Shown here: piece after piece, positions 15,927-22,964 of the stretch
Layout: every line of letters starts with the position of its first letter
Position numbering within the stretch: the first letter of the stretch is position 1
Assembly (NCBI GenBank): GCA_947460915.1
Contig: CANHKJ010000013.1
Location: forward strand, 1-23,900
Direction: 5' to 3'
DNA length: 23,900 bases
DNA from: Verrucomicrobiia bacterium
GTDB taxonomy: Bacteria; Verrucomicrobiota; Verrucomicrobiia; Verrucomicrobiales; Akkermansiaceae
Translations under genes and position numbers: made by a program
The notes under the pieces: generated by a model
Database searches by the model: none
What the model saw: only the letters and a program-made list of their open reading frames with translations
Told to the model about the DNA's origin: nothing

Positions 15927-16886
15927 ATGAGCCAAAATCAACTCGACCAACTAAAGCAATTCACCGTCGTTGTCGCCGATACTGGAGACTTCGAATCGAT
16001 GAAATCCTATCAACCACAGGATGCCACGACCAATCCATCGCTGATTCTGCAAGCTGCTGAAAAGCCTGAATATCGCCCGATCGTCGAGAAAGCTGTGGCA
16101 GAATTTCGCGACTCCGCACTCGGTGAGCAAGAAAAACTCTCCGCGATTCTTGATCGCATTCTGATTCTTTTCGGTTTGGAAATTCTCAAGATTGTTCCTG
16201 GTCGCGTATCCACCGAAGTTGACGCACGTTTGTCTTTCGATACCGAAAGCACCGTCGCCAAGGCCCGCGAACTGATTGCCGCCTACGAAAAAGAAGGTCA
16301 CAGCCGCGAGCGCATCTTGATCAAGATCGCTTCCACGTGGGAAGGCATCAAGGCTGCAGAGATTCTTGAGAAAGATGGCATCCGCTGCAATCTCACTCTC
16401 CTCTTCTCCTTCGCTCAAGCCGTTGCTTGCGCCGAGGCTAAGGTGCAGTTGATTTCTCCCTTCGTTGGTCGCATTCTCGATTGGTACAAAGCCTCCACGG
16501 GCAAAGACTACCAAGGCGACGAAGATCCCGGCGTTGTATCGGTCAAAGCGATCTACAACTACTACAAAAAATTCGGCTACAAGACCGAAGTCATGGGCGC
16601 ATCGTTCCGCAACATTGGTGAAATCCAAGCACTTTCCGGTTGTGACTTGCTGACCATCAGCCCCGGCCTGCTCAAAGAATTGCAAGCCACAGATGCACCA
16701 CTTGAGCGTCGTCTCGATCCTGCACATGCAGCCAACGATCCAGTGGAAAAAATCTCACTCGACGAAAAAGCCTTCCGTTTCCTCTACAACGAGGACGCCA
16801 TGGCCGTAGAAAAAACCGCCGACGGCATCCGCAAGTTCTCCGCTGACATCATCAAGCTGGAGAAACTGGTTGCCTCAATGCTGTAA
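15927..16886 (+). CDS. tal: Transaldolase
   Basis: 319 residues from the ATG at 15927, which is preceded by AGAGGG at 15915-15920 with good spacing. The frame is open to 15873, but the extra 18 residues are not conserved in type and lack a better start signal. Transaldolase moves a dihydroxyacetone unit between sedoheptulose 7-phosphate and glyceraldehyde 3-phosphate in the non-oxidative pentose phosphate pathway. The Schiff-base lysine is K133 (ILIKIAST), with D18 and N36 (DATTNPSL) matching E. coli TalB D17, N35 and K132 at a constant offset of one. Length is that of the classical TalB type (316-320). It ends before a strong terminator. Confidence 0.95.
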   Translation: MSQNQLDQLKQFTVVVADTGDFESMKSYQPQDATTNPSLILQAAEKPEYRPIVEKAVAEFRDSALGEQEKLSAILDRILILFGLEILKIVPGRVSTEVDARLSFDTESTVAKARELIAAYEKEGHSRERILIKIASTWEGIKAAEILEKDGIRCNLTLLFSFAQAVACAEAKVQLISPFVGRILDWYKASTGKDYQGDEDPGVVSVKAIYNYYKKFGYKTEVMGASFRNIGEIQALSGCDLLTISPGLLKELQATDAPLERRLDPAHAANDPVEKISLDEKAFRFLYNEDAMAVEKTADGIRKFSADIIKLEKLVASML

Positions 16887-16916
16887 TCAGCTTCGACTCA
16901 TCAGAGTTACTTTCCA

Positions 16917-16961
16917 ACGCTCAGCAATGTCCGCTAACCCGGCATTTCTGGGCGTTTTTCA
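16917..16961 (+). terminator. Rho-independent terminator of tal
   Basis: AACGCTCAG (16917-16925) pairs with CTGGGCGTT (16949-16957) with one G-U pair; inside it ATG-T-CCG pairs with CGG-CAT, giving a long two-part stem with loop CTAACC. The 3' arm runs into TTTTT. It lies 31 bases after the tal stop and before the convergent trmL gene. Confidence 0.8.
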
Positions 16962-16980
16962 TGTCGATGGCGAACCTAAG

Positions 16981-17436
16981 TTAGAAACCCACCTTCCTAA
17001 CAGCTTCGTAGAGCACGATGGCAACTGCGGTGGAGAGGTTGAGACTGCGAGTGCTGCCCTCGCGCATCGGAATGCGTAGGGCTTGGTCGGCTGCATCAAA
17101 TACCATCTGCTCGGGAAGCCCTTTGCCTTCGCTACCGAAAACAAGATAATCCCCCGCAACAAAAGGCACTTCCCACAAGCCGCGTCGAGCCTTGGTGCTG
17201 AGATACCAGAACCGTGCGGATTCCCCCGCTGCCTGCTGAAGATCCGCATAGGATTCCCACACACGGACATCGACGTCTTTCCAGTAATCGAGCCCTGTCC
17301 GACGCACGTATTTGTCCTCTAACGAAAATCCGAGTGGCTTGACGAGGTGCAAGACGGAGCCTGTAGCCAAGGCCAAACGCCCCGCTGCGCCGGCGTTGTG
17401 AGGGATTTCGGGTGCAACGAGAACGATGTGAAACAT
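16981..17436 (-). CDS. trmL: tRNA (cytidine(34)-2'-O)-methyltransferase
   Basis: 151 residues from the ATG at 17434-17436, the usual size. A TTG at 17452-17454 overlaps the gpmI stop and would add six residues; the ATG gives the family N-terminus MFHIVLVAPEIPHNAG. TrmL is a SPOUT-class enzyme that methylates the ribose of the wobble base in certain leucine tRNAs using S-adenosylmethionine. SPOUT motifs are clear: NAGAAGR near the N-terminus, VFGSEGKGLP in the middle, and the knot segment SLNLSTAVAIVLYE at the end. It follows gpmI on the same strand with 14 bases between stop and start, so the two are likely co-transcribed. Its 3' end faces transaldolase. Confidence 0.92.
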   Translation of the reverse strand: MFHIVLVAPEIPHNAGAAGRLALATGSVLHLVKPLGFSLEDKYVRRTGLDYWKDVDVRVWESYADLQQAAGESARFWYLSTKARRGLWEVPFVAGDYLVFGSEGKGLPEQMVFDAADQALRIPMREGSTRSLNLSTAVAIVLYEAVRKVGF

Positions 17437-17450
17437 AGCCGTCGAAAAAA

Positions 17451-18992
17451 TCAACCTTTACGAGTTAATAGTGATTTTCCTGTCATTTCAGCAGGCTGAG
17501 CGACACCGAGCATATCAAGCAAGGTCGGTGCGACATCGGCAAGAATGCCATCGCGCAAGGTCACTTGATCGGCATCAGCGGCAACGTAGAGTGAATGCAC
17601 GAGGTTGGTGGTATGAGCGGTGTGCGGTGAACCATCAGGATTGCGCATGACTTCACAGTTGCCGTGATCAGCGGTGATCAAGAGTTTACCGCCGAGAGCT
17701 AAGGTTCGCTCCACCAGCAAACGCACGCCGAGATCGATGGCCTCACAGGCATGAATGCCCGCTTCGACGACACCCGTGTGCCCGACCATATCGGGATTGG
17801 CAAAATTGACGATCACCATGTCGTAGTTTTCCATGCGACGATAGACCTCAAAGGCCACATCGGGTGCACTCATTTGCGGTTTGAAATCGTAGGTGGCAAC
17901 TTCTTTCGGGCTGATCGCGAGGTAGCGGTCTTCGCCAGGATATGGTGGCTCGACGCCGCCATTGAAGAAGAAGGTAACGTGTGGATATTTCTCGGTTTCC
18001 GCACAGCGAAGTTGCGTCAGGCCTGCTCGTGATACGGTTTCGCCGAGAATCATGGTCAGGGACTGCGGCAGGAAAATGACTGGGCAAGAATAGTTGCCGT
18101 ATTTTGTCAGAGTGACGTAGTGAACCTGCGGAGTGACTTCGCGATCAAATCCATCGAAATCGGCATGCAAGAATGCATCAGTCAATTGGCGAGTGCGATC
18201 GCTGCGATAGTTGAACCACAGAAACACGTCGCCATCACGAACACGTTGTTCATTTTGATGAGAGAAAATCAAGGGCAAGACGAACTCATCACCACGCGGA
18301 TCGACAGCGTAGGTCGCTTCGACGGCTTTGGAAGGGCTGAGGCTTGTTGTCTCACCACGGCCAAAAACGATCGCATCCCAGGCGAGTTTGTTACGCTCCC
18401 AGCGCTTGTCGCGATCCATAGCATAGTAGCGACCGATGACGGTGGCAATGCTCGCATTTGTGCCTTCAAGGCGTTTTTCGACATCGGCGAGATAGCCCGC
18501 GCCACTGGTCGGTGAAGTGTCACGACCATCGGTGATCGCATGAACGAGAGTATCGGTGACACCTGCACGCGCAGCCATTTCACAGATAGAAATGAGGTGA
18601 TCTTGGTGTGAGTGCACGCCGCCATCACTGACTAGGCCGATCAAATGCAGACGGCCATTTTTCGCTTTGGCGAAGGCCTCTTGGAGATTCGGAATGTGCT
18701 CCATTTCACCATCGAGAATGGATTTGTTGATGCGGGTGAGATCTTGATAGACGATGCGCCCTGCACCGAGGTTGAGGTGTCCGACTTCGCTATTTCCCAT
18801 CTGTCCATCAGGGAGACCTACGTCCATGCCGCTGGCTGAGAGTCGTGCTTGGGGATAAGTCGCATAAAGATGATCGTGAAACGGGGTGTTCGCGAGCAAT
18901 GTGGCGTTGCCATCACGCTCGGCAGTTTCTTTTCCTCCGGGGTTCACACCCCATCCATCACGAATGATCAAAACGACTGGTTTCTTTGCCAT
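17451..18992 (-). CDS. gpmI: 2,3-bisphosphoglycerate-independent phosphoglycerate mutase
   Basis: 513 residues from the ATG at 18990-18992, full length for GpmI. The enzyme interconverts 3- and 2-phosphoglycerate in glycolysis and gluconeogenesis using two manganese ions and a phosphoserine intermediate. The N-terminal metal motif (IIRDGWG, D12), the phosphorylated serine S68 in MGNSEVGH, the NYRSDRTRQ segment and the C-terminal ITADHGNCE metal motif are all visible. Many homologues have LDGWG; here the residue before Asp is Arg, a small change outside the ligand set. It diverges from cdaA with 135 bases between the starts and is followed by trmL. Confidence 0.96.
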   Translation of the reverse strand: MAKKPVVLIIRDGWGVNPGGKETAERDGNATLLANTPFHDHLYATYPQARLSASGMDVGLPDGQMGNSEVGHLNLGAGRIVYQDLTRINKSILDGEMEHIPNLQEAFAKAKNGRLHLIGLVSDGGVHSHQDHLISICEMAARAGVTDTLVHAITDGRDTSPTSGAGYLADVEKRLEGTNASIATVIGRYYAMDRDKRWERNKLAWDAIVFGRGETTSLSPSKAVEATYAVDPRGDEFVLPLIFSHQNEQRVRDGDVFLWFNYRSDRTRQLTDAFLHADFDGFDREVTPQVHYVTLTKYGNYSCPVIFLPQSLTMILGETVSRAGLTQLRCAETEKYPHVTFFFNGGVEPPYPGEDRYLAISPKEVATYDFKPQMSAPDVAFEVYRRMENYDMVIVNFANPDMVGHTGVVEAGIHACEAIDLGVRLLVERTLALGGKLLITADHGNCEVMRNPDGSPHTAHTTNLVHSLYVAADADQVTLRDGILADVAPTLLDMLGVAQPAEMTGKSLLTRKG

Positions 18993-19127
18993 AACGCGCT
19001 TGTCTTAGCCGAGGAAAGTGGGTTCGTCCATAGCAAATCCTATTTGTGTCTTGGTAAGCAAAAACTTTCGCTGTCATGGATAGAATGCTTGTGAGATGTA
19101 GCGTGAGCGTGCTAGCATCGCGGCGGG

Positions 19128-19931
19128 ATGGAATCCATCAAAAATTTTATTGCCGAGCACTGGCGTAGTGCCATCGAGATCCTGATCCTGGCGGCTGGAG
19201 TCTATCAAATTTTCCGTGCCTTCAAGGCAACGCGAGGAGCTCGGATTCTGGTCGGTTTGGCATCGATCTTGATTTTCCTCACACTGATCTCGCAGCTTTT
19301 CTCCTTCCAAGTCATCGGCTGGATCATCACGCGCGCAGCAGCAGCCTTGGCGCTGGCCTTGATCGTGATTTTCCAACCCGAATTGCGCAACGCGCTCGCC
19401 AAGCTTGGTAGCAGTCGGCTTTTTCTCTTTTCTACCACGAGGAAGCTGGCATTCTTGGAAGCCTTTGCCGATGCCGTTGTCGCGCTTTCAAAAAAAAGAA
19501 TCGGCGCGCTTTTTGCCATCGAGCGAGGCATCAGTTTGCGCCAATATCTAGATACTGGTGTAAAAATGGACGCCATTTTTTCGCAAGAACTGACAATGGC
19601 CGTGTTTCACCCCAAGGCACCGCTTCACGATGGTGGCATGGTGATCGCGCAAGACCGGGTCGCTGGTGCCGCTTGTGTTTTTCCTGTTAGCCAAAAGGAA
19701 CTTGGCGATCGATCGATCGGCTTACGTCACCGCGCCGCCATCGGTGTTTCGGAAGAGACCGACTGCGTAGTGGTCGTGGTTTCCGAAGAAACAGGTTCGA
19801 TTTCTCTTTGTATCGATGGTGAAATGATCCGCGCGGCGAATCCTGAAGATTTCCGCATGCGGCTCGAAGCTCAATTCCTCTCCGCTCCCAAAACACATGA
19901 AACAACTGCTGACAAAGAACTGGCCGGCTAA
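19128..19931 (+). CDS. cdaA: Membrane-bound diadenylate cyclase (c-di-AMP synthase, CdaA type)
   Basis: 267 residues from the ATG at 19128. CdaA condenses two ATP into cyclic di-AMP, a second messenger tied to potassium, osmotic and cell-wall control. Three hydrophobic helices (about 15-30, 38-57, 62-82) are followed by the DAC domain with the DGA-type motif APLHDGG (D168) and the RHRAAIG motif (200-206), both needed for catalysis. In the DGA motif the third residue is Gly rather than Ala. Its 3' end overlaps the next gene by 35 bases. In Firmicutes cdaA is followed by cdaR (YbbR) and glmM; here a short membrane protein takes the cdaR position and no glmM is seen. Confidence 0.94.
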   Translation: MESIKNFIAEHWRSAIEILILAAGVYQIFRAFKATRGARILVGLASILIFLTLISQLFSFQVIGWIITRAAAALALALIVIFQPELRNALAKLGSSRLFLFSTTRKLAFLEAFADAVVALSKKRIGALFAIERGISLRQYLDTGVKMDAIFSQELTMAVFHPKAPLHDGGMVIAQDRVAGAACVFPVSQKELGDRSIGLRHRAAIGVSEETDCVVVVVSEETGSISLCIDGEMIRAANPEDFRMRLEAQFLSAPKTHETTADKELAG

Positions 19932-20226
19932 AATTTCCTCGCTGATTGCCGCCTACGTCATCTGGTATGTGATCCATCAGCATATCGGCGATGACGTCAC
20001 TAACGGACAAGCGCGCGATCAACAGCGCTTGCAGCAATTATTAGAGCAGAAAATGGAGGAAGTTCGTGCCTTACAGGTTAAAATCTACGACGCCAACGCT
20101 GAAAAAGCTCTGCGCGCGATTCCCGTGCCCGAGGAGGATCTGAAACCGAGCGAGGCACCTGTCCCCTCGCCTACACCTAAGAAAGCCCCAAAGGCAAAGA
20201 CTGAGGGCGAGACAACGCCTCAATAA
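19897..20226 (+). CDS. Short CdaR/YbbR-like membrane protein lacking YbbR domains
   Basis: 109 residues from the ATG at 19897, which overlaps the end of cdaA by 35 bases, so translation is probably coupled. The N-terminus (MKQLLTKNWPAKISSLIAAY, continuing VIWYVI) has the same form as the membrane anchor of CdaR/YbbR proteins: basic, NW, then one helix (about 10-27). Instead of extracytoplasmic YbbR repeats there is a helical, Gln/Glu-rich segment (about 36-70) likely to form a coiled coil, then a Pro/Ala/Lys-rich tail. The resemblance is by eye and limited to the anchor. It may be a regulator or stabiliser of CdaA in this lineage; this is inference from position and anchor only. Confidence 0.78.
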   Translation: MKQLLTKNWPAKISSLIAAYVIWYVIHQHIGDDVTNGQARDQQRLQQLLEQKMEEVRALQVKIYDANAEKALRAIPVPEEDLKPSEAPVPSPTPKKAPKAKTEGETTPQ

Positions 20227-20241
20227 TTTCACCCCATCTCC

Positions 20242-20871
20242 ATGAATTGTTTTATCGCTGGAACTGATACCGGTGTGGGCAAAACCCACATCACTCGCAT
20301 TTTGTTAGAATCACTACGGGCAGATGGCTTTGATGCCGTCGGCTACAAACCGATCGTATGCGGTGATCGCGGCGATGCAGAACTACTCGCTGAAGCATCT
20401 GGAGGCCTGGATCTCGACGTTGTCAATCCCGTTTGGCTCAAAACCCCGGCTGCCCCGTGGGTTGCTGCTCAGTTGGAAAATCGCCAGATCGATTGGCAAT
20501 CACTCATTGATGGCTACAATCGCCTCGCTTCACAACATAAAATCGTGCTCGTCGAAGGTGTTGGGGGTTGGGAGGTTCCGATCAGCGCCGATGCAAGCAG
20601 TGCTGACCTAGTGCAGGCTCTGCAACTTCCGGTCGTCGTCGTCGTTGCCAATCGCCTAGGAGCCATCAACCACACTGTGCTCACTTGCCAAGCGATTCGC
20701 GCGCGAAATGTTCCTCTCTGTGGGTTGATTCTCAATCATCTCGTTGATGAATTTGATACAGTCATGATCGCTAACAAGAGCAGCATTCCCCACTGCGCGC
20801 AATCGCCCCTGATCACCGAGGTGATTCACTCGCAAGATTGGATCGAGACTGATTGGCTCACCGATCAGTGA
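20242..20871 (+). CDS. bioD: Dethiobiotin synthetase
   Basis: 209 residues from the ATG at 20242, 15 bases after the preceding stop. BioD closes the ureido ring of dethiobiotin from 7,8-diaminopelargonate, CO2 and ATP in the cytoplasm. The P-loop GTDTGVGKTHIT (K14) and the second motif VEGVGGWEVPI with LPVVVVVANRLGAINHT are diagnostic. The YKPIVCG segment near residue 35 matches the family's YKPV.SG. Other bio genes are absent from the window, so this is a detached pathway gene, apparently in the transcript of cdaA. No BirA operator was seen upstream. Confidence 0.93.
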   Translation: MNCFIAGTDTGVGKTHITRILLESLRADGFDAVGYKPIVCGDRGDAELLAEASGGLDLDVVNPVWLKTPAAPWVAAQLENRQIDWQSLIDGYNRLASQHKIVLVEGVGGWEVPISADASSADLVQALQLPVVVVVANRLGAINHTVLTCQAIRARNVPLCGLILNHLVDEFDTVMIANKSSIPHCAQSPLITEVIHSQDWIETDWLTDQ

Positions 20872-20894
20872 AATCGTTTTCCTGAAACCAAGTT

Positions 20895-20922
20895 TTGACA
20901 AAACCAAGGAATCTGTTTCATT
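20895..20922 (+). promoter_or_regulatory. Possible promoter of trpB
   Basis: A perfect TTGACA (20895-20900) lies 32 bases before the trpB start, followed after 16 bases by TTCATT (20917-20922), a poor -10 match. The gap between bioD and trpB is 60 bases. The -35 box is good, the -10 weak, so this is tentative. Confidence 0.3.
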
Positions 20923-20931
20923 GTCCCCGCG

Positions 20932-22128
20932 ATGTCGACACTGCTTCCTACTGTTCCCGATGCTACTGGTCACTATGGTCCCTTTGGTGGCATGTTTGTG
21001 CCCGAGACTCTGATGACCCCCTTGCAGGATCTCGCTGTGGCTTATGAAGAGGCACGTCAAGATCCCAGTTTCCAAGCAGAGCTCGATGACCTACTGCACA
21101 ACTACGTTGGTCGCCCTACCCCACTCTATTTTGCCGATCGCTGGACCGAAAAACTCGGCGGCGCCAAAATTTACCTCAAGCGCGAGGATCTCTTGCACAC
21201 TGGTGCACACAAGATCAACAATGCCTTAGGTCAAATTTTGCTCGCCAAACGCATTGGAAAAACACGCATCATTGCAGAAACTGGAGCTGGTCAACACGGA
21301 GTGGCCACAGCTACGGTGTGTGCCCGATTCGGCATGGAATGTATCGTTTACATGGGCGCCGTTGACATGGAACGTCAGGCGCTCAACGTCGCACGGATGC
21401 GTTTGATGGGGGCAAAAGTTGTGCCTGTCACAGCTGGACAAGCGACATTAAAAGAAGCAGTCAACGAGGCCATGCGTGATTGGGTAGCCAGCGTCGATCA
21501 CACCCATTACATTCTTGGCTCCGCTCTTGGCTCTCATCCATTTCCCATGATGGTGCGCGATTTCCATCGCGTGATTGGCGTGGAAGCTCGTCAGCAAATT
21601 CTTGAAAAAGAAGGTCGATTGCCCGATCTGCTAGTTGCTTGCGTAGGTGGTGGCTCCAATGCAATCGGCTTGTTTCACCCATTCCTCAACGATGAAAACG
21701 TGCGCATGGTCGGCGTTGAAGCTGGCGGAGAAGGCATTGTTCCCGAGCGCCACGCAGCACGTTTCCAAGGAGGGAAATTGGGCGTTCTTCAAGGCACTAA
21801 AACTTGGTTGCTAGCGAATGACGATGGGCAGATCGAACTCACCCACTCGGTGAGCGCCGGTCTCGACTACGCAGCGATCGGACCTGAGCATGCCTACTTG
21901 CAAAGCATCGGACGCGTCGAATACACCTACGCCACCGACGATGAAGCCCTCGCGGCATTCAAAGCACTTGCCACCACTGAGGGTATCCTCCCAGCTCTCG
22001 AAAGCTCACACGCCTTGGCCTACGTGGAAAAAATCGCGCCTTCACTTCCTAAAAACGCCATTCTCATCGTCAACCTCTCAGGTCGTGGGGACAAAGATGT
22101 AGAGCAAGCAAGCAAATATCTGCTCTGA
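20932..22128 (+). CDS. trpB: Tryptophan synthase beta chain
   Basis: 398 residues from the ATG at 20932, full length for the TrpB1 class. It condenses indole with serine to tryptophan using pyridoxal phosphate, normally in a complex with TrpA. The PLP lysine is K94 in HTGAHKINNALGQ; the phosphate-binding loop is GGGSNAIG; the N-terminal GPFGGMFVPETL and the ETGAGQHG segment are typical of TrpB1, which partners TrpA, not of TrpB2. trpA is not adjacent, nor any other trp gene, so the pathway genes are dispersed or the neighbours lie elsewhere. A 363-base gap follows. Confidence 0.96.
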   Translation: MSTLLPTVPDATGHYGPFGGMFVPETLMTPLQDLAVAYEEARQDPSFQAELDDLLHNYVGRPTPLYFADRWTEKLGGAKIYLKREDLLHTGAHKINNALGQILLAKRIGKTRIIAETGAGQHGVATATVCARFGMECIVYMGAVDMERQALNVARMRLMGAKVVPVTAGQATLKEAVNEAMRDWVASVDHTHYILGSALGSHPFPMMVRDFHRVIGVEARQQILEKEGRLPDLLVACVGGGSNAIGLFHPFLNDENVRMVGVEAGGEGIVPERHAARFQGGKLGVLQGTKTWLLANDDGQIELTHSVSAGLDYAAIGPEHAYLQSIGRVEYTYATDDEALAAFKALATTEGILPALESSHALAYVEKIAPSLPKNAILIVNLSGRGDKDVEQASKYLL

Positions 22129-22491
22129 TATTCACAGTTACACCAGGGAAAATGATCCCACAACGGGCGGCCTTTTTCGAGATTTGTTTAAGAAAATGTT
22201 GATTAGTTGGGGCAACGCTGCGTGGCAGGAGCAGGAAATGCATATGAGGTTAGCTGAGGTGATAAATGATTCACGTAGGATGTGTTTGGAAGACTCCAAG
22301 AATTGAAGCGCTTACCAATCTGGATAGAGTAAATTTTGTATTTTTTGTGCAATTTCGTTAACTAAGTGCAATTTTCTATAAGGGTTCTTTGCTGATGCAG
22401 GACAAAATCGTCGTGTATTCATCCTTTTTTGTAAAAATACCGATTGAATCTTGCCCTCGCTCTGACAAGTATTGTAAAGTAACCTCCTATT
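22129..22491 (+). other. Gene-free stretch upstream of rlpA
   Basis: No convincing gene. It holds a 36-codon open frame (22196-22306, plus) without recognisable features, a direct repeat GTGCAATTT at 22347-22355 and 22366-22374 (19 bases apart), and AT-rich DNA over its right half. Near the rlpA start, TTGCCC followed after 16 bases by TGTAAA could be a weak promoter. No riboswitch or tRNA structure was seen. Confidence 0.5.
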
Positions 22492-22914
22492 ATGAATGTG
22501 AACAATATTATCCTACTAAGTATGGCATTAGGCTCACTACTCCTTTCGGCCTGTGCGGACTTCAATCACAAGCCTGCAAATCCAACCGCCAAAGCAGAAG
22601 AATGGAATGTTCGCAGCGTGCAACACGGCAAAGCTTCCTGGTATTCCATCAAGACCAACCGTGGCACGCGAACCGCTAGCGGTGAGCGTCTCGAAAACAA
22701 CGCTTACACAGCAGCTCATAAAACGCTGCCCATGGGCACCAAAGTGAGAATAACCAATTTGTCCAATGGTCGATCAGAAATCCTACGCATTACTGACCGA
22801 GGACCTTTCGACAAGAAGCGCATCATCGATGTAACTATTGGCAGCGCACAGCGACTTGGCTTCTATTCACGTGGCATCACGGCAGTCAAGCTTGAGGTAT
22901 TAGACAAGAGATAA
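22492..22914 (+). CDS. rlpA: RlpA-family septal-ring lipoprotein / lytic transglycosylase, short form
   Basis: 140 residues from the ATG at 22492. Signal peptide with lipobox LSAC, lipidated Cys C21. The rest is one double-psi beta-barrel RlpA domain (about 45-137). RlpA of Pseudomonas aeruginosa cleaves peptidoglycan glycan strands lacking stem peptides; its residues E120, H131 and D157 correspond here to E65 (ASGE), H76 (AAHKTLP) and D102 (TDRGPF) with identical spacing of 11 and 26. The C-terminal SPOR domain of many RlpA proteins, which targets denuded septal glycan, is missing, so localisation must depend on something else. Catalytic activity is plausible but varies across the family. 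It faces the M48 protease gene tail to tail. Confidence 0.9.
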   Translation: MNVNNIILLSMALGSLLLSACADFNHKPANPTAKAEEWNVRSVQHGKASWYSIKTNRGTRTASGERLENNAYTAAHKTLPMGTKVRITNLSNGRSEILRITDRGPFDKKRIIDVTIGSAQRLGFYSRGITAVKLEVLDKR

Positions 22915-22939
22915 AGCGCAGAAGAGAAGAAGGAATCCG

Positions 22940-22962
22940 AGAAAAACTATTCGCGTTTTTCT
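22940..22962. terminator. Probable two-way terminator between rlpA and the M48 gene
   Basis: AGAAAAAC (22940-22947) and GTTTTTCT (22955-22962) form an 8-base-pair stem with a 7-base loop. Each strand shows a T-rich 3' arm. It fills most of the 50-base space between two convergent stops. The stem is AT-rich and so weak. Confidence 0.4.
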
Positions 22963-22964
22963 AT

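Noticed and set aside
15951..16727. 258-codon minus-strand frame
   Set aside because: Exactly antisense to transaldolase, whose catalytic residues are intact; a codon-bias artefact.
22196..22306. 36-codon plus-strand frame
   Set aside because: No ribosome binding site, signal peptide or recognisable motif; kept only as part of the gap description.
22129..22491. c-di-AMP (ydaO-type) riboswitch upstream of rlpA
   Set aside because: rlpA genes can carry this element in other phyla, so it was looked for, but the conserved core segments were not seen.
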